Notes under the pieces: model-generated
What the model was told of the DNA's origin: nothing
What the model saw: only the letters and a program-made list of their open reading frames with translations
Database searches by the model: none
Shown here: positions 1 to 6,021 of the stretch, one piece after another
Layout: every line of letters starts with the position of its first letter
Position numbering within the stretch: position 1 is the stretch's first letter
Assembly (NCBI GenBank): GCA_900548195.1
Contig: URJQ01000087.1
Location: 1 to 13,811, forward strand
Source: an uncultured Prevotella sp.
GTDB lineage: Bacteria > Bacteroidota > Bacteroidia > Bacteroidales > Bacteroidaceae
Reading direction: 5' to 3'
DNA: 13,811 nucleotides
Made by a program: the position numbers and the translations under genes

Positions 1-7
1 TTTTACA

Positions 8-60
8 CTTCCCCACGGCAGTGGGGACTGAGGGGCTATTTATTGCTTGCGAAAGTAGAG
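8..60. repeat. Dispersed hairpin repeat, copy 1
   Basis: The stretch holds a perfect 6-bp stem CCCCAC/GTGGGG around the loop GGCA (11-26), then ACTGAGGGGCT, an 11-base variable spacer, and GCGAAAGTAGAG (49-60). The same layout in the same orientation recurs at 10822-10872, where the loop is GACA. The arm GAAAGTAGAG (51-60) also has an inverted partner CTCTACTTTC at 159-168. No coding potential is visible. It could be a REP-like element, a small structured RNA or a terminator remnant; the sequence does not decide. Confidence 0.7.
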
Positions 61-244
61 CACATAATATTTCCGGTTTTCCCACGTTTATTATATAATG
101 GGGAAAAGGTATCGGGATTTCATATCGGCGATTAAACAGCCACGGGATTACGCATTTTCTCTACTTTCTTGAAGAATAGACTGTTAGCTTCGTGCGAGAA
201 ATGATCGCATATATATAAACGATAAAACTATTGACCACCCGCTT

Positions 245-1594
245 ATGACAAAGATATTGATTATAGAGGACGATTTGGCTTTCGGCACCATGATACAGAC
301 ATGGCTCGGAAGGAAAGGCTTCGAGGTGGAGAGAGCCACTTCGGTGGGCGCTGCATTGCAGTTGCTGGAGAAAGATGCCAAGCGCGACTTGATACTTTCT
401 GACCTTCGCCTGCCTGACCACGACGGACTTGCCACGCTGAGATGGGTGCAGAAGCATGGACTTCACATCCCTTTCATCGTAATGACGAGCTACGCCGAGG
501 TGCAGAATGCTGTGCTTGCCATGAAATCCGGCGCTGCCGACTACGTGGCAAAGCCATTCCAGCCCGACGTGCTGCTGGAGAAAATCCATGAGGCTATACA
601 GTCATCACCATCTGTTGAGACTGCCACGGCACCTGCCCAGCAGGACAATACCGAGTCTGAAGCCATCAATGAAGCGCCACGATATATCGAGGGAAAGAGC
701 GAACCGTCCCGCCAACTCTATAATTACGTCTCGCTCGTAGCGCCTACTCCAATGTCGGTACTGATACTCGGAGCCAGCGGCACGGGTAAGGAATATGTGG
801 CACATCGCATACATGAGTTGAGTCCGAGGGCAGGAAAACCATTCTATGCCATCGACTGCGGAGCCATTCCTAAGGATGTCGCAGCGTCAGAATTCTTCGG
901 TCACGTAAGGGGAGCCTTCACCGGAGCGGAGAAAGACAAGAAAGGCGCCTTCGAAATGGCTAATGGCGGCACGCTGTTTCTCGATGAAATGGGTAATCTG
1001 AGCTATGATGTCCAGGTGCAGTTGCTTCGTGCTTTACAGGAAAGAAAGATAAGACCGGTGGGCGGTTCTAAGGAAATAGACATTGATATCAGACTGGTCT
1101 GCGCCACAAATGAAAATCTGGAGCAGCGCGTAGCTGAGGGATTATTTCGTGAGGACCTCTATCATCGCATCAATGAGTTTACCATCTATATGCCCGAACT
1201 GAAGGCGCGTGGCAATGATCTTTTCCTTTTTGCCGACCTCTTCGTCAAGCATGCCAACAAGGAATTGGGTAGGAGAGTGATCGGTTTCGACGATAAGGCT
1301 TCGGAAATGATTGCCTCCTATGGTTGGCCGGGAAACCTGCGAGAGCTCAATAATGTGATAAAACGCGCTGTGCTGCTGACTAAAGGCGACTATATCGGCG
1401 AGGCTGAACTGACCCAGAGCATGGGACATCTTCAGCCAGCAGAGCCTATCAGACTGCGCGATGAGCAGACCGAACTGCAACGTATCGAGGCTGCGCTGAA
1501 CGCGGCAAACGGCAATAAGAGTCGCGCGGCGCAGATGCTGGGAGTGGATAGGAAGACGCTCTACAACAAGATGAAGAAATACGACCTGCTGTAG
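245..1594 (+). CDS. Sigma-54-dependent response regulator (NtrC family)
   Basis: This 449-residue protein has the complete NtrC layout. The N-terminal receiver (about 1-120) has acidic residues 8-10, phospho-acceptor Asp53, Thr81 and Lys103. The AAA+ domain (about 146-385) has Walker A GASGTGKE (176-183), the sigma-54 contact loop GAFTGA (223-228), Walker B LFLDE (244-248), the arginine-finger region FREDLYHRIN and the motif WPGNLREL (361-368). A C-terminal Fis-type helix-turn-helix follows (about 408-445). An intact GAFTGA loop means it should remodel RNA polymerase-sigma-54. The cognate kinase is probably the hybrid kinase two genes downstream, whose HPt domain could phosphorylate Asp53 (inference from proximity). 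The ATG at 245 puts the receiver beta-strand at the usual place. No TAnnTTTG promoter is apparent in the 244 bases upstream. A strong terminator follows the stop codon. Confidence 0.96.
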   Translation: MTKILIIEDDLAFGTMIQTWLGRKGFEVERATSVGAALQLLEKDAKRDLILSDLRLPDHDGLATLRWVQKHGLHIPFIVMTSYAEVQNAVLAMKSGAADYVAKPFQPDVLLEKIHEAIQSSPSVETATAPAQQDNTESEAINEAPRYIEGKSEPSRQLYNYVSLVAPTPMSVLILGASGTGKEYVAHRIHELSPRAGKPFYAIDCGAIPKDVAASEFFGHVRGAFTGAEKDKKGAFEMANGGTLFLDEMGNLSYDVQVQLLRALQERKIRPVGGSKEIDIDIRLVCATNENLEQRVAEGLFREDLYHRINEFTIYMPELKARGNDLFLFADLFVKHANKELGRRVIGFDDKASEMIASYGWPGNLRELNNVIKRAVLLTKGDYIGEAELTQSMGHLQPAEPIRLRDEQTELQRIEAALNAANGNKSRAAQMLGVDRKTLYNKMKKYDLL

Positions 1595-1621
1595 ATTCCC
1601 CAACTTTTTGGGGAATTTTTC
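1595..1621 (+). terminator. Rho-independent terminator of the response regulator
   Basis: The stem ATTCCCC (1595-1601) / GGGGAAT (1610-1616) is followed by a run of T. It starts at the base after the stop codon, so the regulator is probably a monocistronic unit and the next gene needs its own promoter. Confidence 0.85.
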
Positions 1622-1654
1622 CACACTGCTTCCCCACATTCCCCATTTCCCCAC

Positions 1655-1721
1655 TTTTTGGCACGATTATCATCTGCATTGATTATCAGATACTTAGCGA
1701 AATATCTTCGTTTTTGGCACG
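1655..1721 (+). repeat. Paired direct repeats upstream of the small secreted-protein gene
   Basis: TTTTTGGCACG occurs twice, at 1655-1665 and 1711-1721. Between them GATTATCA occurs twice, at 1665-1672 and 1681-1688, exactly 16 bp apart. Only the second TTGGCACG has a -12-like element at correct spacing. The GATTATCA pair lies 55-75 bp upstream of the predicted transcription start and could be an activator binding site (inference). Confidence 0.45.
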
Positions 1722-1730
1722 CTGATTGTG
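1714..1730 (+). promoter_or_regulatory. Candidate sigma-54 (-24/-12) promoter
   Basis: TTGGCACG at 1714-1721 matches the -24 element exactly. Four bases later comes TTGTG (1726-1730) in place of the consensus TTGCA. Spacing between the GG and the -12 dinucleotide is the required 10 bases, but the normally near-invariant GC reads GT. The predicted start would be near 1741, giving a leader of about 90 nt for the gene at 1834. The NtrC-type activator next door supports the call; the -12 mismatch weakens it. Confidence 0.45.
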
Positions 1731-1833
1731 ATTTAAGATAATGAAGTCGCAACACATCCGGCATCCGGAAAGCGACAGAGAATAGATCACAAAATAAAAT
1801 AGTAAAAATAAAAACTTAAAAATCAGCACAATT

Positions 1834-2208
1834 ATGAAGAAGTTATTTTTCGCAGCTATCGCAGCATCACTCGTGTTCGTTTCAGTAAACAATGTGTTTG
1901 CAAGTAAGTCAATGGTTAGCTCATCTGCTTCAGAGCCAACTGATACCGTTGCTCCTAACGATACAGTAGCACCTGTTGACACCACACAGACTCCAGTGGA
2001 AGAGGCACAGCTCGTAGCACTTCTCGGCGCAGAGCCTACAGACACTGTCGCTCCTACAGATACTACAAAGACTCCAGTAGAGGAAACTAAGTTCATGGCG
2101 TTCATCAATGTAGAGCCAACAGACACTGTCGCTCCTACAGATACCACCAAGACTCCAGTAGAGGAGCCTAAGGAAGTGGTAGTAGCAAAGGCTTATTTCA
2201 TAGTGTAA
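1834..2208 (+). CDS. Small secreted Thr/Pro/Asp-rich repeat protein, putative O-glycoprotein
   Basis: No known family is recognised in this 124-residue protein. Residues 1-23 form a clear signal peptide (MKKLFFAAIAASLVF..., cleavage likely after VFA). The rest is three acidic repeats starting at Glu34, Glu67 and Glu94; the consensus is EPTDTVAPTDTTKTPVEE followed by a short hydrophobic tail. The first repeat has one extra hexad. Repeats two and three are identical over these 18 residues and differ at only four synonymous bases in 54, so the duplication is recent or kept homogeneous. There are seven D-T-V or D-T-T triplets (Thr 38, 44, 50, 71, 77, 98, 104), matching the Bacteroides O-glycosylation motif D(S/T)(A/I/L/V/M/T). 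It lies between a sigma-54 activator and a sensor kinase, with its own terminator. It may be an output or a ligand of that pair (inference). Confidence 0.85.
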   Translation: MKKLFFAAIAASLVFVSVNNVFASKSMVSSSASEPTDTVAPNDTVAPVDTTQTPVEEAQLVALLGAEPTDTVAPTDTTKTPVEETKFMAFINVEPTDTVAPTDTTKTPVEEPKEVVVAKAYFIV

Positions 2209-2243
2209 GACGACAATAAAATTGTTTAGTTAGTTAGTAGAAT

Positions 2244-2284
2244 GGCGCATCCGCCACTGTGTTGCCCGCGTTACAGGGCAATGA
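2244..2284. repeat. Dispersed hairpin repeat upstream of the kinase gene (copy A)
   Basis: The core CGCCACTGTGT (2252-2262), three variable bases and CCGCGTTAC (2266-2274) recur at 4944-4966, just downstream of the same kinase gene. In this copy TTGCCC (2262 region) and GGGCAA (2276 region) form a stem around the GCGTTAC loop, and GGCG/CGCC makes a small hairpin just before. No coding function is seen. Confidence 0.6.
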
Positions 2285-2305
2285 CAAGCGACCGTCAAAA
2301 TCATG

Positions 2306-2343
2306 AATATCTTGCTTTCTCTTTGGAGGCAAGATATTTTTTT
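2306..2343 (+). terminator. Rho-independent terminator of the small repeat-protein gene
   Basis: A perfect 10-bp stem AATATCTTGC (2306-2315) / GCAAGATATT (2329-2338) with a 13-nt loop leads into a run of seven T (2337-2343). It ends transcription of the 1834-2208 gene. Its loop contains the -33 box of the next gene's promoter, and the U-tract abuts the -7 box. Confidence 0.85.
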
Positions 2344-2352
2344 GTATTTTTG
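2322..2352 (+). promoter_or_regulatory. Bacteroidetes sigma-ABfr-type promoter of the hybrid kinase
   Basis: TTTG (2322-2325), 19 bases and TATTTTTG (2345-2352) match the -33/-7 consensus TTTG-N19/21-TAnnTTTG of the phylum's primary sigma factor. The start of transcription should fall about 5-8 bases after the last G, at about 2357-2360, which coincides with the ATG at 2357. The promoter is interleaved with the preceding terminator. Confidence 0.75.
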
Positions 2353-2356
2353 CAGT

Positions 2357-4912
2357 ATGGTAAAAAACAATATTCCTTTCAAGGTGGCCGTAGGATATGT
2401 AGCCGTAGCCGTAGTAATGGTTATGGCAATCGTCCTCGTGTATGGGAATACGCAGTCCCTGCTGAATATCAATAAGATGTCACGAGACTATAATTACAAG
2501 CGTAATGTGGTAGATAGTCTGGTGTATAGCATGCTGGATGTCAGCAATAATGAGCGCTCCATATATATGGGCACATCCAAAGATTGGAAGAAGTTGCGCC
2601 TCTCTATCAAGGAAGCCAAGCGCTTGACGCTCAGTCTGAAAATGCTGGAGCAAGACTCTCTGCAGCGAGCACGTATGGATACGCTCGTCAGTTTGCTATC
2701 ATTGAAGCAGGATAACCTTGCAGAACTGAGGAAAATCATGAATTATGACACTCGTGAAAACCTGCTCAATGAGAAGATGGAAAACCTCAATAGCGGTAAG
2801 GATTCCGTCATGGTGCATACCAAAACCGCTAAGACACATGAGAATGAGCGCACCACCGTCGAAGTGGTAAAGACCAGAAAAGGATTCTTCAGACGCCTTG
2901 CTGATGCCTTCAAAAAGGGAACTACCGACACTATCTCCATACATAATGACGTCAACAGCACCACTACCGACTCGGTGGCAATACCGGTGGACGTGGCTGA
3001 CGAGGTGGTGGAAGTGCTTTCGCAGATAAATCGGGAGGAAAGAAAACACTCCATCAGAAAGCAGATGGCGGTGAGTAAAGAGTTGGGCGACTTGAGAATC
3101 GTCAGCCAACAACTGGCACATCGCACCACGCTATTGCTCGATACTATACGTGACAATGAGAAGCGCACGATGCAAGAAGCACTGGTCAGAGCGCTGAAAT
3201 CGCGCCAATCACTGCTCTGGCAGATTTCTCTCCTTGCATTGCTTGCCATCGTTGCTGCCGGCATCCTGTTCTTGTATATCTCAAGGGACGCAAAGAAAGA
3301 ACGCATTTACAGAGAAAATCTGGAGAATGCCAACGCGGAAATACAGCGCATCATGAATCAGCGCGAAAGGCTATTGCTCACCATCACCCATGACATCAAG
3401 GCGCCTGTAGCGTCCATTTCCGGATTTATCGACCTTATGAGAGACTATGTGAAGGATGAAAAGGCGATAGGGTATATCGACAATATCGTTAATTCCTCCG
3501 ATCATCTCTCGCGTCTGGTGGCTTCATTGCTGGATTATCACAAACTGGAAAATGGGCAGATGGAACTGCATCCCACTGCTTTCTCGCCATCTGCACTTGT
3601 CTGTCAAGCCACTGAAGGCATGAGAATGCTGGCTGAAAGGAAAGGTTTGAGCATCAATATGTCGTTCCAGGACGATGCAACGGCACGCTCCGAGTCTGCC
3701 AAGGCTTCGCCAAAACACTATGTAGCCGATGCTTTCCGCATAAGGCAAGTGCTGGATAATCTCATCAGCAATGCCATAAAATACACACAAAAGGGTGAAA
3801 TCAGCGTCAATGCCTTTGTCTCTAAAGCGCCAAGTGACGGCAATCGTTATCTTACTGTAAGCGTGAAAGATACCGGAATGGGAATGACAACAGAGGAAAG
3901 CAGAAGAGCATTCATGGCTTTCACTCGTCTCCAGAATGCGCAGGGCATAGAAGGTACGGGATTGGGACTCTCCATCACCCATGAACTTGTCACTCTGTTA
4001 GGCGGAAAAATCACTCTGAAATCGGTGAAAGACGTCGGTTCTACATTCACAGTAACGATTCCTGTCAGTCAAGCAACGGCTGATGACAATGCAATATCTG
4101 GCGAAAAAGCCGATGACCAGGCTGCTTCTGCGTCTTTCCAGCACAGTAAACCGCTGACTTTGACCAACCAGAAGATACTCATATTGGACGATGACAGACT
4201 GCAATTACAGCTCCTTCAGGAGATGCTTCGCAATAAGACGGAGAGTGGATGGCAGGTGTTTGCTTGCCAGCACGTTACGGATGCCTTGACTATTCTCCAT
4301 AATGAGAAGCCAGCTCTCATGCTGATGGACATCGAAATGCCGGAAATGAGCGGAATGGAGATTATCAGAATGATAAATCATAGCCAGATGAAAGTCATAG
4401 CAATGACTGCCCATGACCCAAGTATCAAGGCGGAATTGGCGAAAGCCGGCTTTGATGGATGCCTCTTCAAGCCGTTTCAGCCTGACGCTTTGGAGAGCCT
4501 TATCGGTCCGTCGTCTGCGGAGTCACCACAGCAATCCTGCCCTTCTGCAGCGTCAGAGCATAGTAATGTTTATCTCTCTGAGCTCCTCGCTTTTGCCGCA
4601 GGCGACAAGGAAGCGGAGCAAGAAATCCTTCGCACCGTCATTGCCGAGCTGCATACTTACCGCAATTCATTGCTTTGCCTCCTGTCATCTCCATCTGATG
4701 AGCAATCACCATTGCCGGATTTTAAACAGGAAGCAGGCAGAATCGCCCACAAACTCCTGCCAATAGCCACTCTCCTTCATGTCGATTGTCTCCCTCAACT
4801 CCAGTCTCTCTCGCCGGAGCAGATACATAATCTCAATGCTGATGCCATCCATGAATGCCTCAATAAGGTAAATAATGACCTTGCCTCCATCCTCGATGCC
4901 ATCGAGAGATAG
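2357..4912 (+). CDS. Hybrid sensor histidine kinase with receiver and HPt domains
   Basis: This 851-residue inner-membrane kinase has transmembrane segments at about 10-30 and 288-309 enclosing a periplasmic sensor of about 257 residues, alpha-helical in look and of no family I recognise. HisKA follows with phospho-His345 (THDIKAP), then HATPase_c with N-box (467-476), DTGMG (505-509) and GTGLGLS (533-539). The receiver has acidic residues 611-613, Asp658, Thr684 and Lys705. A C-terminal HPt has His798 in AHKLLP, a Bacteroidetes-like variant of the usual H-x-L-K-G. A four-step phosphorelay to the regulator at 245-1594 is likely (inference). The ATG at 2357 is chosen because a start at 2303 would sit inside the terminator and ahead of the promoter. 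The periplasmic part has seven D-S/T-L/V/I triplets and the cytoplasmic part none. Confidence 0.95.
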   Translation: MVKNNIPFKVAVGYVAVAVVMVMAIVLVYGNTQSLLNINKMSRDYNYKRNVVDSLVYSMLDVSNNERSIYMGTSKDWKKLRLSIKEAKRLTLSLKMLEQDSLQRARMDTLVSLLSLKQDNLAELRKIMNYDTRENLLNEKMENLNSGKDSVMVHTKTAKTHENERTTVEVVKTRKGFFRRLADAFKKGTTDTISIHNDVNSTTTDSVAIPVDVADEVVEVLSQINREERKHSIRKQMAVSKELGDLRIVSQQLAHRTTLLLDTIRDNEKRTMQEALVRALKSRQSLLWQISLLALLAIVAAGILFLYISRDAKKERIYRENLENANAEIQRIMNQRERLLLTITHDIKAPVASISGFIDLMRDYVKDEKAIGYIDNIVNSSDHLSRLVASLLDYHKLENGQMELHPTAFSPSALVCQATEGMRMLAERKGLSINMSFQDDATARSESAKASPKHYVADAFRIRQVLDNLISNAIKYTQKGEISVNAFVSKAPSDGNRYLTVSVKDTGMGMTTEESRRAFMAFTRLQNAQGIEGTGLGLSITHELVTLLGGKITLKSVKDVGSTFTVTIPVSQATADDNAISGEKADDQAASASFQHSKPLTLTNQKILILDDDRLQLQLLQEMLRNKTESGWQVFACQHVTDALTILHNEKPALMLMDIEMPEMSGMEIIRMINHSQMKVIAMTAHDPSIKAELAKAGFDGCLFKPFQPDALESLIGPSSAESPQQSCPSAASEHSNVYLSELLAFAAGDKEAEQEILRTVIAELHTYRNSLLCLLSSPSDEQSPLPDFKQEAGRIAHKLLPIATLLHVDCLPQLQSLSPEQIHNLNADAIHECLNKVNNDLASILDAIER

Positions 4913-4943
4913 CGCACTAATCTCCATTATAAATCCGCGTAGT

Positions 4944-4972
4944 CGCCACTGTGTCAGCCGCGTTACCGACTG
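4944..4972. repeat. Dispersed hairpin repeat downstream of the kinase gene (copy B)
   Basis: Twenty of 23 bases match copy A (core CGCCACTGTGT at 4944-4954, CCGCGTTAC at 4958-4966). The flanking stem differs: TCAG...CTGA encloses the conserved loop instead of TTGCCC/GGGCAA, so pairing is partly kept although the bases changed. No coding function is seen. Confidence 0.55.
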
Positions 4973-4979
4973 ATATATA

Positions 4980-5026
4980 CAAAAAAAGAAAGGCAAGCCC
5001 CCCAAATCAAGGGAGACAAGCCTTTC
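4980..5026 (-). terminator. Rho-independent terminator of the Hsp20 gene
   Basis: Read on the minus strand, the stem GAAAGGC (5026-5020) / GCCTTTC (4994-4988), with further G/C pairing inside, is followed by TTTTTTT (4987-4981). It faces the end of the convergent kinase gene, but on the plus strand it has no T run, so it mainly serves the minus strand. Confidence 0.8.
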
Positions 5027-5050
5027 ATTACATATATTATATCAAGGAGA

Positions 5051-5494
5051 TTATTTGACCTCGATGTGCTTTACTTCATCCTTTTTCTCATCCTTGCCGG
5101 TCTTAGGCATCTCAATCTTCAAGACACCATCGCTGACCTCAGCAGAGATATGGTCCTTATCGACATTCTCAGGCAGAGCATAACTCTGAGAGTAACTGCT
5201 GTAAGAGAACTCGCGGCGCAAGTAATGCTCCTCTTTCTTCTCGTCCTTTTTCTCCTCCTTGTTTTCGATAGAGAGATTCAGATAGCCGTCCTTGTCGATG
5301 TTCATCTTAACGTTCTCCTTCTTCAGACCAGGAGCAGCAACTTCCATAGTGTATGCCTTCTCACTCTCTTTCACGTTGACTGCAGGTGCTGTAGAGTTCA
5401 TGTGATGAACCAAGTCTGTATCAAAGAAATTGTCATTAAACCAACTGTTCAACCAATTTGAAACACTGTTATTATTTCTACGAGCTAACAACAT
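5051..5494 (-). CDS. Small heat shock protein (Hsp20/alpha-crystallin family)
   Basis: This 147-residue cytoplasmic holdase chaperone should bind unfolding proteins and prevent aggregation without ATP. The N-terminal arm (about 1-35) contains WLNSWF. The alpha-crystallin domain (about 36-135) contains the family signatures APGLKKENV and the GVL motif in SDGVLKIEMPK. The C-terminal tail ends in IEV, the I-x-I/V type motif used for oligomer assembly. Residues 79-90 form a very charged Lys/Glu loop. The ATG at 5494 is preferred over the longer frame from 5539 because an AGGAGG sequence lies 8 bases upstream and the family normally begins near MLLARR. It is transcribed alone, away from the TonB receptor gene and towards the kinase gene. 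No CIRCE element or CAAAnnTA promoter box is visible upstream. Confidence 0.95.
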   Translation of the reverse strand: MLLARRNNNSVSNWLNSWFNDNFFDTDLVHHMNSTAPAVNVKESEKAYTMEVAAPGLKKENVKMNIDKDGYLNLSIENKEEKKDEKKEEHYLRREFSYSSYSQSYALPENVDKDHISAEVSDGVLKIEMPKTGKDEKKDEVKHIEVK

Positions 5495-5501
5495 AATAAA
5501 T

Positions 5502-5508
5502 ACCTCCT
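5502..5508 (-). promoter_or_regulatory. Strong Shine-Dalgarno sequence of the Hsp20 gene
   Basis: On the minus strand AGGAGGT precedes the ATG at 5494 by 7-8 bases. Most genes in this window have no such sequence, as is usual in Bacteroidetes, so this site is both unusual and decisive for the start codon. Confidence 0.8.
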
Positions 5509-6021
5509 GTTTTTTGTTTTTTCCCATTCGTCCTTTCATTGCCTTTCGGTTCAGTAGGGATTTATGATTGTTCTTTGTTTGTCTGTTATTATTTAGCTTT
5601 AGCTTCGCGATTCAGGGAATGTTTCGAACCACTCGGTTGTCACTTACAGGTTTATCATCGTTCCCTTTACCTTTCGGCTTCAGCTTTCACTCAGACAATA
5701 AGCAACATATATGCCGGAAACCTTTCATCCCCAATTATTTACATTTAGCGCCAACATTGTCGTACATCGATGCCACTGATGTCATGAAAGATTAAATTTT
5801 TTATACTTTGCTGACAAAATCGACCGCAGAATATGCCGAAAATACTGGCTGAAATCATCGGGCTCAGTAGTCAGCAGCGATGGAATAAGTTACAAAACTG
5901 TGACATTTCCCACTGAAATATTTTGTTAGCATCTATGTAATAATGCAGTAATCTCGCCCCTGTACCTTTGCAGCGTCATAAGGAAAGAAAACCTCGCTTG
6001 CCTTGTGAAGTAAATGAATAT
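5509..6021. other. Intergenic region between divergent Hsp20 and TonB-receptor genes
   Basis: About 510 bases separate the two divergent genes. Apart from the receptor promoter at 5963-5970, only weak structure is visible: AGGGAA near 5614 can pair with TTCCCT near 5672, and AACC/GGTT forms a tiny hairpin near 5627. Short frames on the plus strand (5539-5748 and 5568-5795) begin at non-ATG codons or lack any recognisable domain and were not accepted. No riboswitch consensus, including cobalamin, was recognised. Confidence 0.5.
5963..5970 (+). promoter_or_regulatory. -7 box of the TonB-receptor promoter
   Basis: TACCTTTG followed by CAG is a textbook Bacteroidetes -7 element (TAnnTTTG). No TTTG lies at the right distance upstream, so the -33 box is weak and an activator may be needed. 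The predicted start near 5976 leaves a leader of about 45 nt before the ATG at 6022. Confidence 0.65.

Noticed and set aside
161..589. Minus-strand frame of 142 codons
   Set aside because: It is antisense to the start of the response-regulator gene, whose domains are complete, and shows no domain.
1686..2150. Minus-strand frame with VSVGATVSVGS repeats
   Set aside because: It mirrors the repeats of the secreted-protein gene on the other strand. The plus strand has a signal peptide, terminator and synonymous repeat changes; this frame has none.
2303..2356. Upstream ATG at 2303 as kinase start
   Set aside because: It lies in the terminator stem and before the predicted transcription start; the start at 2357 puts the first membrane segment in the normal place.
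2743..3306. Minus-strand frame of 187 codons
   Set aside because: It is a Ser/Leu-rich shadow of the kinase sensor region without a recognisable domain.
5066..5461. Plus-strand frame of 131 codons, hydrophobic
   Set aside because: It is antisense to the well-supported Hsp20 gene; its hydrophobicity comes from the charged codons opposite.
5539..5795. Two short plus-strand frames upstream of the TonB receptor, one with a hydrophobic start
   Set aside because: They begin at non-ATG codons or lack coding signals and overlap in different frames; no homologous feature was recognised.
5968..6021. TTG at 5968 as receptor start
   Set aside because: It forms the end of the TACCTTTG -7 box and would place 18 charged residues before the signal peptide.
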